Shown: positions 47,276 through 54,917 of the stretch, piece after piece
How the letters are laid out: each line of letters begins with the position of its first letter
Numbering within the stretch: position 1 is the first letter of the stretch
Translations under genes and position numbers: made by a program
Assembly (NCBI RefSeq): GCF_013314895.1
Contig: NZ_JABTYE010000006.1
Span: 1 to 64,000 of the forward strand
Direction: 5' to 3'
Source: Cupriavidus gilardii
GTDB taxonomy: Bacteria > Pseudomonadota > Gammaproteobacteria > Burkholderiales > Burkholderiaceae
Length of the DNA: 64,000 bases
Notes under the pieces: generated by a model
Databases searched by the model: none
Told to the model about the DNA's origin: nothing
What the model saw: the letters and a program-made list of their open reading frames with translations, nothing else

Positions 47276-47410
47276 TCATTCGGCACGCTGGTTATTCGGC
47301 GCACTGGTCATTCGGCAAGCGATCTTCCGGGGCGCTGTCATTCCGCACGCGGTCATTCGGCACGCGGTCATCCACCACGCGGTCATTCACCACGCGGTCA
47401 TTCAGCACGT
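47276..47410. repeat. 15-bp imperfect tandem repeat, about nine copies
   Basis: The unit TCATTCGGCACGCGG recurs about nine times with variations between the stop of the receiver-kinase and the end of the IclR gene; the last copy covers the IclR stop codon. Because 15 is a multiple of three, plus-strand frames through it read as repeated pentapeptides, which I regard as a by-product. Confidence 0.85.
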
Positions 47411-48273
47411 AATACGCGCGCCATCTGCTGCGCCGCCTCCTGCAGCACCGGCACCGCCCGCAGCAGCCCTTCCAGCGGCACACGCGCCGTGGGCGCATGG
47501 CAGGCGATCGCCGCCAGCACCGGGCGCGCGCTCGTGGCCGCCGTGCCGTTGATCGCCTCCGTCGCCAGCTCGCGCACCGGCACCGCCACCGCCGTCATGC
47601 CGCGCACGAATTCCTCGTTGTCGACGCCGATGCCGCGCGCGCCGAGCCGGTCGAGCTCGGCCTCCAGCAGGGACAGATCGGCCAGCGTGCGCGGCGTATT
47701 GCGCGTCAGCACGAGACGCTGCAGCGTCTGCTGCCGTTCGAGCCGGCTCATCGCCGACAGGAACAGCTTGCCGCTGGCGGTGCAGTGCAGCGGCACATGG
47801 ATGCCGGGCGACAGCTGCAGCCGCAGCGGCTCGTGCGTTTCCACGCGTTCGACATAGAGCACACGATCGCCGTCGAGCGCGGTCAGATTGCAGGTCTCCC
47901 CCAATGCCGCCACCAGGCGGCCAAGAATCGCACGGCATTCGCGCAGCAGCGGCGGGCTGCGCAAGGTCTGCAGCGCCAGCCCCGCCGCCCTCGGCCCCGG
48001 CACGAAGCCGCGTTCGGCCGGCATCTGCAGCACGAAGCCGGCGCGCTCCATCGCCGCCAGCAGGCGCATCAGCGTAGTCTTCGGCACGTGCAGGCGCTGC
48101 GACAGCTGCGCCAACGTCTGCGGATGCTGGGCGCGCGCCAGCGCATCGAGCACCATCAGCACGCGCAGGCTGCGCGCGTCCTCGTCCGCCGCCCGGGGGT
48201 CCGCCGCACCCTCTGCTGCGCTGCGATTCTGAAACGGAATTTGCACGTTCTGTTTCACTTTCCGCGCCTCCAC
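47398..48273 (-). CDS. IclR-family transcriptional regulator
   Basis: A 291-residue IclR regulator. Winged helix-turn-helix (LRVLMVLDALARAQHPQTLAQLSQRLHVP is the core, recognition helix KTTLMRLLAAME) and the ligand domain (GPRAAGLALQTLRS, CNLTALDGDRVLYVERVE, LHCTASGKLFLSAM, GVDNEEFVRGMTAVAVPV). Start is GTG at 48273 with GGAAAGG upstream. Divergent from the GMC oxidoreductase and probably its regulator. Confidence 0.9.
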   Translation of the reverse strand: MEARKVKQNVQIPFQNRSAAEGAADPRAADEDARSLRVLMVLDALARAQHPQTLAQLSQRLHVPKTTLMRLLAAMERAGFVLQMPAERGFVPGPRAAGLALQTLRSPPLLRECRAILGRLVAALGETCNLTALDGDRVLYVERVETHEPLRLQLSPGIHVPLHCTASGKLFLSAMSRLERQQTLQRLVLTRNTPRTLADLSLLEAELDRLGARGIGVDNEEFVRGMTAVAVPVRELATEAINGTAATSARPVLAAIACHAPTARVPLEGLLRAVPVLQEAAQQMARVLRAE

Positions 48274-48321
48274 GCGTATTGCCTTTCCATTTGCGGTTCG
48301 ACAAATAAAATCGGGACAAGT

Positions 48322-48339
48322 CGTTCCATTATAAGAACG
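48322..48339. promoter_or_regulatory. Possible IclR operator in the divergent gap
   Basis: CGTTC-N8-GAACG (48322-48339; centre CATTATAA) sits in the 139-base gap between the IclR gene and the GMC oxidoreductase gene. Its inner TATAAG could serve as a -10 for the rightward gene, so binding would interfere with transcription. IclR sites often contain TTCC/GGAA half-sites, which it partly matches. Confidence 0.45.
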
Positions 48340-48412
48340 TTGCTCGCAGGCTCCGGCGCCAATCCGCTTCGGACAAACCCTGCCCGCAACACCCGATCAG
48401 GAGACAGCGACG

Positions 48413-50230
48413 ATGTCGCAAACCGTTGACTACATCGTGGTAGGCGCCGGCTCGGCCGGCTGCGTGCTGGCCAACCGGCTCAGCGAGGACGGGCGCCATG
48501 CGGTGTGCCTGCTCGAAGCCGGACCGCCGGACCGCTATCCGTGGATCCATATCCCGATCGGCTACGGCAAGACGATGTTCCACAAGCAGGTCAACTGGGG
48601 CTTCCACACCGACCCCGATCCCAACATGCTGAACCGCCGGATCTACTGGCCGCGTGGGCGCACGCTCGGCGGCAGCAGCGCGATCAACGGCCTGATCTAC
48701 GTGCGCGGGCAGCGCGAGGACTACGACCACTGGGCCGCGCTCGGCAATCGCGGCTGGAGCTGGGACGACTGCCTGCCCTACTTCCGCAAGCTCGAGAACA
48801 ACGACCTGGGCCCCGGCCCGACGCGCGGCACCGATGGCCCGCTGAACGCGACCTCGATCGATCGGCGCCATCCGCTGGTCGATGCCTTCATCGAAGCCGG
48901 CGAGGCGCTGGGCCTGCCGCGCAAGGCCGATTTCAATACCGGCGACCAGGAAGGCGTTGGCTACTACCAGCTGACCACGCGCAAGGGCTGGCGCTGCTCG
49001 ACCGCGGTGGCGTATCTGCGGCCGGCGCAGTCGCGTCCGAATCTGCGCATCGAAACCGGCGCGCATACCACCGCGATCCTGTTCGAAGGGCGGCGCGCGG
49101 TCGGCGTGCGCTATATGCAGAACGGCCGCCAGCACGTGCTGCGCGCGCGCCGCGAGGTACTGCTGTGCGCGGGCGCGCTGCAGTCGCCGCAGCTGCTGCA
49201 GCTGTCCGGAGTCGGGCCGGCCGGCCTGCTGCGCGAATTCGGCGTGCCGGTGGTGCACGCGCTGCCGGGGGTCGGCGAGAACCTGCAGGACCATCTGCAG
49301 ATCCGGCTCATCTATCGGGTGGCCAGGCCGATTACCACCAACGACCAGTTGCGCTCGCTGTTCGGCAAGGCGCGCATGGGGCTCGAATGGCTGTTGTGGC
49401 GGCAGGGGCCGCTGGCGATCGGCATCAATCAGGGCGCGATGTTTTGCCGCGTGCTGCCGCAGGAAAGCGCCACGCCCGATACGCAATTCCACTTCGCCAC
49501 GCTGTCGGCCGACATGGCGGGCGGCCAGGTCCATCCGTTCTCGGGCTGCACCTATTCGGTGTGCCAGTTGCGGCCGGAGTCGCGCGGCACCGTGCGGATC
49601 CGCTCGACCGATCCGTTCACGCCGCCGTCGATGCAGCCCAACTACCTGTCGGCCGAGCTGGACCGGCGCAGCGCCATCGCCTCGGTCCGCTTCGCGCGCC
49701 GCGTGGCGCAGACCGAGCCGATGCGCACGCTGATGCAGGCCGAATTCCGGCCTGGCGACGATGTGCGGACCGATGACGAGATCCTGCATTTCTGCCGGGA
49801 GTACGGCGCCACGATCTTCCATCCGTCGGGCACCGCGAAGATGGGCCCGGCCAGCGATCCGCTGGCGGTGGTCGACCACCGGCTGCGCGTGCATGGCGTG
49901 GCAGCTCTTCGGGTGGTCGATTGCTCGGTGATGCCGACGCTGGTGTCGGGCAATACCAATGTGCCGGTGGTGATGATGGCCGAGCGCGCGGCGGACTTCA
50001 TCCGCGAGGATGCCCGCGGGCAGACGGTCAGCGAGATCGTCGACGCGGCGGCGGCCGGTTGTGCCCGGGTCGAACGCGAGCCGGAGCATCAACCCGAACG
50101 CGATACCGAGCGCCAGGCGGAGCACCAGGCCGAGGGCCAAGCCCATCACGAGGCCCACCACCAGGCCCGCCACCAGGCCCACCACCAGGCCCCCCGCCAA
50201 TCCGAGCGCGGCATCACCGAGCCGGTCTGA
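48413..50230 (+). CDS. GMC-family FAD-dependent oxidoreductase with His/Gln repeat tail
   Basis: A 605-residue choline-dehydrogenase-like flavoenzyme. FAD-binding motif YIVVGAGSAGCVLANRLSED at the N-terminus, GMC signatures WPRGRTLGGSSAING and GALQSPQLLQLSGVGP, and the active-site histidine in ATIFHPSGTAKMG with SGNTNVPVVMMAERAADF at the C-terminus. The enzyme oxidises an alcohol to aldehyde; substrate unknown. After the normal end (about residue 545) comes an extra tail rich in Glu, His and Gln (ERQAEHQAEGQAHHEAHHQ), partly encoded by a 12-bp repeat. AGGAGACAGCG precedes the ATG. Likely co-transcribed with the MHS transporter. Confidence 0.92.
   Translation: MSQTVDYIVVGAGSAGCVLANRLSEDGRHAVCLLEAGPPDRYPWIHIPIGYGKTMFHKQVNWGFHTDPDPNMLNRRIYWPRGRTLGGSSAINGLIYVRGQREDYDHWAALGNRGWSWDDCLPYFRKLENNDLGPGPTRGTDGPLNATSIDRRHPLVDAFIEAGEALGLPRKADFNTGDQEGVGYYQLTTRKGWRCSTAVAYLRPAQSRPNLRIETGAHTTAILFEGRRAVGVRYMQNGRQHVLRARREVLLCAGALQSPQLLQLSGVGPAGLLREFGVPVVHALPGVGENLQDHLQIRLIYRVARPITTNDQLRSLFGKARMGLEWLLWRQGPLAIGINQGAMFCRVLPQESATPDTQFHFATLSADMAGGQVHPFSGCTYSVCQLRPESRGTVRIRSTDPFTPPSMQPNYLSAELDRRSAIASVRFARRVAQTEPMRTLMQAEFRPGDDVRTDDEILHFCREYGATIFHPSGTAKMGPASDPLAVVDHRLRVHGVAALRVVDCSVMPTLVSGNTNVPVVMMAERAADFIREDARGQTVSEIVDAAAAGCARVEREPEHQPERDTERQAEHQAEGQAHHEAHHQARHQAHHQAPRQSERGITEPV
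50147..50194 (+). repeat. 12-bp tandem repeat in the GMC gene 3' end
   Basis: Four copies of CACCAGGCCCRC-like units (50147-50158, 50159-50170, 50171-50182, 50183-50194) encode the HEAHHQARHQAHHQAP portion of the oxidoreductase tail. Repeat slippage here would lengthen or shorten the protein by four residues at a time. Confidence 0.85.
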
Positions 50231-50374
50231 TCCCGGCCGCGGTCGCGCACCGCCCACGCATATCGGCAGCGAACCCGGGCTCGGTTCGCTGCATCACCGA
50301 AGGCCGAGCCCCGGCAGCGAGAGCGCCCGCATACTCGTTCCACCAAGGGCGCCGTCAATCCAAAGGAGACAAGC

Positions 50375-51712
50375 ATGGCAAGCCCCAATGAGCAGGCGGT
50401 ACGCAAGGTCGCGATGGCGTCGGTGATCGGCGCCACCATCGAGTGGTACGACTTCTTCCTGTACGGCGTCGTCGCCGGCATCGTGTTCAACAAGCTGTAT
50501 TTCCCGGCCGGCGATCCGGTGGTCGCCACCATGCTGGCCTACACCACCTTCGCGGTGGGCTTTGTCACGCGGCCGCTCGGCGGCGTCATCTTCGGCCACT
50601 TCGGCGACCGCATCGGCCGCAAGAGCATGCTGGTGATCACGCTGATGATCATGGGTGTGTCGACCTTCCTGATCGGCCTGGTGCCGACCTACGACAGCAT
50701 CGGCCTGTGGGCGCCGATCCTGCTGCTGTTGCTGCGCGTGCTGCAGGGCATCGGCCTGGGCGGCGAATGGGGCGGCGCGGTGCTGATGGCCTACGAATAC
50801 GCGCCGCCGGGCCGCAAGGGCTTCTATGCCTCGTTGCCGCAGATCGGGCTGTCGCTGGGCCTGTGCCTGGCCTCCGGCGTGGTTGCGCTGCTGTCGCTGA
50901 CACTGACCGACGCGCAGTTCCTCAACTGGGGCTGGCGCGTGGCCTTCCTGATTTCCGCCGGCATGGTCTTCGTCGGCATGTATATCCGGCTGTCGATCAA
51001 GGAGACGCCGGAGTTCACCGCGGTCAAGCAGCGCAACGCCGAGACGCGCATTCCCTTCGTCGACATGATGCGGCGCTACCCCGGCAATATCCTCAAGGGC
51101 ATGGGTGCGCGCTATATCGACGGGGTGTTCTTCAACGTCTTCGGCGTCTTCTCGATCAGCTATCTGACCCAGACCGTCAAGATCACCCGCACCGAAGCGC
51201 TGACCGGCGTGATGGCCGCCGCCATCGTGATGTGTTTCTTCATCCCGTTCTTCGGCCACCTGTCGGACCGCATCGGCCGCACGCGGGTCTACTTCTGGGG
51301 CTCGCTGGTCACAGCCTGCTCGGCCTTCCCGGCGTTCTGGCTGATGCTCAACGGCGGCGGCAACGTGATGCTGCTGTGGCTGGCCATCATCGTGCCGTTC
51401 GGCATCTTCTATGCCGCGGTCTACGGCCCCGAGGCCGCGCTGTTCTGCGAGCTGTTCGACGCCAAGGTCCGCTATACCGGCATCTCGTTCGTCTACCAGT
51501 TCTCCGGCATCTTCGCGTCGGGCATCACGCCGATCATCGCCACCGCGCTGCTGAAGTCGGGCGAGGGCAAGCCGTGGCAGATCTGTGCTTACGTGATGTT
51601 TGCCGGGCTGGTGTCGGCGGTGTCGGCGGCGTTGATCGGGCGGTCGTCGGGATCGGGAGAGGTGCGGGAGGCAGGGCCGGTAGTGGCGGCTTCGGCCAGG
51701 CAGATGCGCTAG
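50375..51712 (+). CDS. MHS-family metabolite:H+ symporter
   Basis: A 445-residue major facilitator superfamily protein of the metabolite:H+ symporter group (ProP/ShiA/KgtP relatives). Start MASPNEQAVRKVAMASVIGATIEWYDFFLYG is diagnostic; GHFGDRIGRKSMLV is the loop 2-3 motif and RVLQGIGLGGEWGGAVLMAYEYAP the helix 4 signature. It probably imports the substrate of the adjacent GMC enzyme. Good AAAGGAGA ribosome-binding site. Its last 4 bases overlap the end of the DUF6338 gene. A broken second copy of its 3' part lies 1.5 kb downstream. Confidence 0.93.
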   Translation: MASPNEQAVRKVAMASVIGATIEWYDFFLYGVVAGIVFNKLYFPAGDPVVATMLAYTTFAVGFVTRPLGGVIFGHFGDRIGRKSMLVITLMIMGVSTFLIGLVPTYDSIGLWAPILLLLLRVLQGIGLGGEWGGAVLMAYEYAPPGRKGFYASLPQIGLSLGLCLASGVVALLSLTLTDAQFLNWGWRVAFLISAGMVFVGMYIRLSIKETPEFTAVKQRNAETRIPFVDMMRRYPGNILKGMGARYIDGVFFNVFGVFSISYLTQTVKITRTEALTGVMAAAIVMCFFIPFFGHLSDRIGRTRVYFWGSLVTACSAFPAFWLMLNGGGNVMLLWLAIIVPFGIFYAAVYGPEAALFCELFDAKVRYTGISFVYQFSGIFASGITPIIATALLKSGEGKPWQICAYVMFAGLVSAVSAALIGRSSGSGEVREAGPVVAASARQMR

Positions 51713-52479
51713 TCGTCCGCGAGGGCCGGAGCCGCAGCTTCGGCCTTTTCTTCCACCAGGAACTTGACGTTCAAGGTTGTCCACTCGCTGGAGCGGATCA
51801 CCAGCCGATTGCCCTCGATGGGGTAGAAGCGCCCGTGCTCCTCCAGGCCGCGTCCTCGGTCATCGGTCAATTTGCGCCGGGATGCGGCCGACAGGATGAT
51901 CCGCTCCAGCTCCCCATCGCTCTTGAACTCGAAATCCTCGAGCAGCCCCGTGTAGAGATAGGACTGGTCCTTCATCGGCACCACGGCGCTGACCACCACC
52001 ATGGCGCCGTCGCTGATGCCCGAATCGATGCCGCTGAAGAGGTAATACCAGGGCGCCTGCTGCCGGAAGAAGCCGCTCGCCCAGCTGTTCGGATGGTCCA
52101 GGTGGAACCGGCTGACCAGCCCCCGGCGCAGCATGGCCAGCGCGAAGGCGAGGCCAAACGTCCCCGCAAAGAAACCGAACACCGGCCAAGGGTGTTCGTT
52201 CAGCCATTCATAGCGGTGCGGCGGGACGCTAGCCGCCGCGGCACCGCCGGACAGCATGCGCAAGGCGTCGCCGAGATAGAGCTGGTAGCCAAAATATTCG
52301 GTCGCGGCCAGGCCGACTACGGCATCCACGATCAGCGCCAGCACAATCGATTTGATCGCCGTCGCCCCGAAGGGCGTCATGTCGGCTTCGCGCGCCTCCC
52401 TGGCCTGGCTGTAGTGGTGGTAAAGAAAGCCCGGCGCGACCAGGAAAAACAGCAGCATCGCGGGCAGCGCAATGTTCAA
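51709..52479 (-). CDS. DUF6338-like membrane protein
   Basis: About 256 residues. Three hydrophobic segments in the first 130 residues (IALPAMLLFFLVAPGFLYHH, IKSIVLALIVDAVVGLAA, VFGFFAGTFGLAFALAML), then a soluble domain with WASGFFRQQAPWYYLFSG, VVVSAVVPMKDQSYLYTGLL and FYPIEGNRLVIRSSEWTTLN. This layout resembles DUF6338, of unknown function. The start is TTG at 52479, two bases after the stop of a small gene, which implies coupling; an ATG at 52458 is the alternative. It is part of an accessory patch inserted between two copies of transporter sequence. Confidence 0.7.
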   Translation of the reverse strand: MNIALPAMLLFFLVAPGFLYHHYSQAREAREADMTPFGATAIKSIVLALIVDAVVGLAATEYFGYQLYLGDALRMLSGGAAAASVPPHRYEWLNEHPWPVFGFFAGTFGLAFALAMLRRGLVSRFHLDHPNSWASGFFRQQAPWYYLFSGIDSGISDGAMVVVSAVVPMKDQSYLYTGLLEDFEFKSDGELERIILSAASRRKLTDDRGRGLEEHGRFYPIEGNRLVIRSSEWTTLNVKFLVEEKAEAAAPALADD

Positions 52480-52481
52480 GG

Positions 52482-52661
52482 TCAGCCCTGGGCGGGAATC
52501 AGCTTCAGCTTGACCTCGCGCTCAACGCCCTTGGCGGCGTCCCGGATCTTGAACGTCCTGGTGGAGTTCAGCTTCCCGGTGGCAATGAACTCGCGCAGCG
52601 CCTTGTCGCTCTCGGGATCGTTGCGGATCAGCTTGACCGTGTTCCTGACAGTGGCTTTCAT
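52482..52661 (-). CDS. Small protein, 59 residues, coupled to the DUF6338 gene
   Basis: A short open frame, MKATVRNTVKLIRNDPESDK... to ...KLKLIPAQG, with an excellent ribosome-binding site (TTGGAGGACAAGCG before the ATG) and a TATACT hexamer (52683-52688, minus strand) further upstream. Predicted cytoplasmic, basic, with helix-strand character. Its stop lies 2 bases before the TTG start of the DUF6338 protein, so the two form a coupled pair. I do not recognise a family. Confidence 0.7.
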   Translation of the reverse strand: MKATVRNTVKLIRNDPESDKALREFIATGKLNSTRTFKIRDAAKGVEREVKLKLIPAQG

Positions 52662-52755
52662 CGCTTGTCCTCCAATGGGAAAAGTATAGTCGACGTGCCA
52701 TGGACGGCATCGGAGATAAGCGGACGTGGAAATCAGCCCCTGGCAACAAGCTCAG

Positions 52756-53220
52756 CCGCACCGAAGCGCTGGCCGGCGTGATGGCCGCGGCCATCGTCAT
52801 GTGTTTCTTCATCCCGTTCTTCGGCCACCTGTCGGACCGGATCTGCCGCACCCGCGTCTACTTTTGGGGACCGCTGATCACCGCGTGCTCGGCCTTCCCG
52901 GCGTTCTGGCTGATGCTCAACGGCGGCGGCAACGTGATGCTGCTGTGGCTGGCCATCATCGTGCCGTTCGGCATCTTCTATGCCGCGGTCTACGGCTTCG
53001 AGGCGGCGCTGTTCTGCGAGCTGTTCGATGCCAAGGTCCGCTACACCGGCATCTCGTTCGTCTACCAGTTCTCCGGCATCTTCGCGTCGGCATCACGCCG
53101 ATCATCGCCACCGCGCTGCTGAAGTCGGGCGAGGGCAAGCCGTGGCAGATCTGTGCTTACGTGACGATTGCCGGGTTGGGGGGCGGCGGTGTCGGCGGCG
53201 TTGATTGGGCGGTCGGCCGA
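52756..53220 (+). pseudogene. Truncated, frameshifted copy of the MHS transporter 3' end
   Basis: About 465 bases closely matching 51187-51652 of the intact transporter (by eye above 90 percent identity), starting at CCGCACCGAAGCGCTG and ending in the final codons. One G is missing in CGCGTCGGCATCACG relative to CGCGTCGGGCATCACG (near 53089), so the frame is broken. The 5' two-thirds are absent. Scattered substitutions, including Gly-to-Cys (GR to CR) and Pro-to-Phe codon changes, show it is a diverged paralogue or allele rather than a fresh duplication. It forms the right boundary of an inserted segment (52482-52755). Confidence 0.88.
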
Positions 53221-53311
53221 AAAGGATGACGTACCGTCGGCGGCAAGTGTCCGAACAGCGTCGGCGCGGCAGATGCGATGAACCGGTTTCCCCGGAAGAG
53301 TCTGGGCGGCT

Positions 53312-53884
53312 TCAAAGTGCCATCTTCCACTGCCGCAGTACACCTACCGTTTGTGTCAGGCCTTGCCTGAGCACGACGTCGAGGTACTCGTCGGCGCTCT
53401 TTGGCGGATTCCTCAAAGAGCGCCGATGATTCGCCGCCGCCTGGCAGACGAGGGAGGGATGTAGATCGAGCAGGTCGAAGAGGAAGTCGTCCGGATGCTG
53501 CGCGCAAAGCTGGTAGGGCTGCAGGCTTTCGGCAGGAAAATCTTTCAGGTTGAACGTGACGATCAGGCTCGCGCCGGCCTGGATGGCCGCTGCAACGACG
53601 TGCCGGTCGTCGGGATCCGGCACGCTGATGGAAGGAATCAGATGCTGGAAGTTGGACACGAGGCAGTCTCGTACATTGGCGTTCATCAGCTCGCGTGTTC
53701 GCTCCAGATCTCCCGCGCTCAGGTCGGGACGGTCGCGCAGGACCGCTTGCATCCACTCGTCGTGTATGACGTTGGTCCAGCGCGCCCGAAACACGTCGGT
53801 CATCGCCAGCCACATCAGAAAGTCGCGCAACGGTGCCGGGTAGAGGACGCAGGCGTCGTACACGACGGTGAAGTGCGAACTCAT
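53312..53884 (-). CDS. PIN-domain toxin (VapC-like)
   Basis: A 190-residue PIN-domain protein. Acidic active-site positions appear in VVYDACVLYPAPLRDFLMWL, in VPDPDDRHVVAAAIQAGASLIVTFNLKDFP, and the family fold is otherwise conserved. PIN toxins are RNases that halt translation. Its start overlaps the antitoxin stop (ATGA), the usual gene order antitoxin-toxin. Longer than classical VapC (about 130 residues), like the PIN subgroup paired with excisionase-type antitoxins. Confidence 0.85.
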   Translation of the reverse strand: MSSHFTVVYDACVLYPAPLRDFLMWLAMTDVFRARWTNVIHDEWMQAVLRDRPDLSAGDLERTRELMNANVRDCLVSNFQHLIPSISVPDPDDRHVVAAAIQAGASLIVTFNLKDFPAESLQPYQLCAQHPDDFLFDLLDLHPSLVCQAAANHRRSLRNPPKSADEYLDVVLRQGLTQTVGVLRQWKMAL

Positions 53885-54348
53885 TCATACCCCATGTTCA
53901 GTTTCTGCGCCTGCTCGGCCAAGTCCTCCAAGGAACGGCGGCGTTGGGCGTCGATCCGTTCCTTGTAGTCCAGCACGTCTTGATAGCGCACCCGCCGATG
54001 CGTACCGATCCTGTGAAATGGAATCTCGCCCCGCTCGAGCAATTGAACGAGGAAAGGCCGGGAAACATTCAGCACATCGGCCGCTTCTTGCGTGGTCAAT
54101 TCGGCGTGTATCGGAATGATGCTGACCGCGTTGCCCTCGCCGATCTCCGTCAGCACATCGATCAGCAATCGAAGCGCGGACACCGGCAGCCGTACGGCAT
54201 GCGACGAGCCCTTGTCATCGATGATTTGGATCCGCTGCGTTTCGGCCCGCGTGGCGAGGACGGCGGAGAGGGTACGCCCCGATTCGCGCGCCAGCACGAC
54301 CTCTTCGGGAGAAGGCAGAGGAGTTGCGGGGGTGATGTTCGTGGCCAT
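53881..54348 (-). CDS. Excisionase/HTH_17-type antitoxin
   Basis: A 155-residue protein with a C-terminal helix-turn-helix of the excisionase (MerR-like) type: ELTTQEAADVLNVSRPFLVQLLERGEIPF, then HRIGTHRRVRYQDVLDYKERID. The N-terminal half (LARESGRTLSAVLATRAETQRIQI) is probably the toxin-neutralising or dimerising part. ATG at 54348 with GGAGAACG upstream. DNA repeats in its promoter indicate autoregulation. Confidence 0.85.
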   Translation of the reverse strand: MATNITPATPLPSPEEVVLARESGRTLSAVLATRAETQRIQIIDDKGSSHAVRLPVSALRLLIDVLTEIGEGNAVSIIPIHAELTTQEAADVLNVSRPFLVQLLERGEIPFHRIGTHRRVRYQDVLDYKERIDAQRRRSLEDLAEQAQKLNMGYE

Positions 54349-54373
54349 TTCGTTCTCCGGTTCAGTGCGAGCC

Positions 54374-54411
54374 AGTATAAACGAAATAAACGAACAATCG
54401 AAACAAACGAA
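54374..54411 (-). promoter_or_regulatory. Toxin-antitoxin promoter with 9-bp iterons
   Basis: On the plus strand ATAAACGAA (54377-54385), ATAAACGAA (54386-54394), ACAATCGAA (54394-54402) and ACAAACGAA (54403-54411) form four direct repeats, about one per helical turn or slightly less. On the minus strand they overlap a promoter: TTCGAT (54402-54397), 17-base spacer, TATACT (54379-54374). The helix-turn-helix antitoxin is the likely ligand. The tract is far more AT-rich than the genome, a sign of foreign origin. Confidence 0.6.
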
Positions 54412-54693
54412 ACGAGACTCGCTCGGAGGCGGCGATGCCAGTACACCCACTCTCGGCCGTGCCAGGCATCCATGCACAAAAAAGTAACCCGCCGGTTTGA
54501 GGGTACGCATGTGCGCATAGCCTTGGTGGGTTTTGTTTATGTATGGCAGGAGCGCGGACGCGGGCAGGAGCGCCGACGCGGGTAGCTGGAGATGGTCTCG
54601 TTCCATCGCCCGAATATGACCATGCCTATCCCACAGCGTCGACTTCAACGCCGCAGCACAGTTTAGGTTTTTGCGTGCGGCCGCCGGCCCAGA
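54412..54693. other. Gap between toxin-antitoxin promoter and tRNA terminator
   Basis: No gene is supported. It contains an 18-bp direct repeat (54546-54563 and 54564-54581, unit GCAGGAGCGCGGACGCGG with one mismatch) and T-rich ends (around 54530 and 54667). Both could be remnants of mobile DNA next to the tRNA. Short frames here are arginine-rich without similarity. Confidence 0.35.
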
Positions 54694-54726
54694 TGCAAAA
54701 AGGCCAGAGCGCACGCTCTGGCCTTT
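54694..54726 (-). terminator. Rho-independent terminator of tRNA-Ala
   Basis: A perfect 11-bp stem (AAAGGCCAGAG at 54699-54709 with CTCTGGCCTTT at 54716-54726), 6-base loop, and on the minus strand a run of five T residues. It lies directly downstream of the tRNA gene. Confidence 0.88.
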
Positions 54727-54732
54727 GAATGT

Positions 54733-54808
54733 TGGTGGACCGAAGGAGGATCGAACTCCCGACCTCTGCATTGCGAACGCAGCGCTCTCCCAGCTGAGCT
54801 ATCGGCCC
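54733..54808 (-). tRNA. tRNA-Ala(CGC)
   Basis: A 76-base cloverleaf on the minus strand with encoded CCA. The 5' end is GGGCCGATAGCTCAGCTGGG and the 3' end CGGTCCACCA. The acceptor stem has the G3-U70 wobble pair that identifies alanine tRNAs, and the anticodon loop TTCGCAA gives anticodon CGC, reading GCG. A plausible integration target for the accessory patch to its left, although no integrase or clear attachment repeat is visible. Confidence 0.95.
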
Positions 54809-54917
54809 GTAGCGGGCGATTATAGCGTGAGCTTTCCGGCGATTTCAAGCCGTGGCGGTGCGGTTCGCGCCGGCGCCACGACTCGGCCATCGCGGCTTTC
54901 CATCAGCTCCGCCCCCC

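Noticed and set aside
47166-47552. Plus-strand frame with VIRHA/VIHHA pentapeptides
   Set aside because: The pattern is simply the 15-bp tandem repeat translated; it overlaps two real genes.
54412-54732. Integrase remnant or attachment site beside tRNA-Ala
   Set aside because: No integrase fragment and no repeat of the tRNA 3' end was found in the window.
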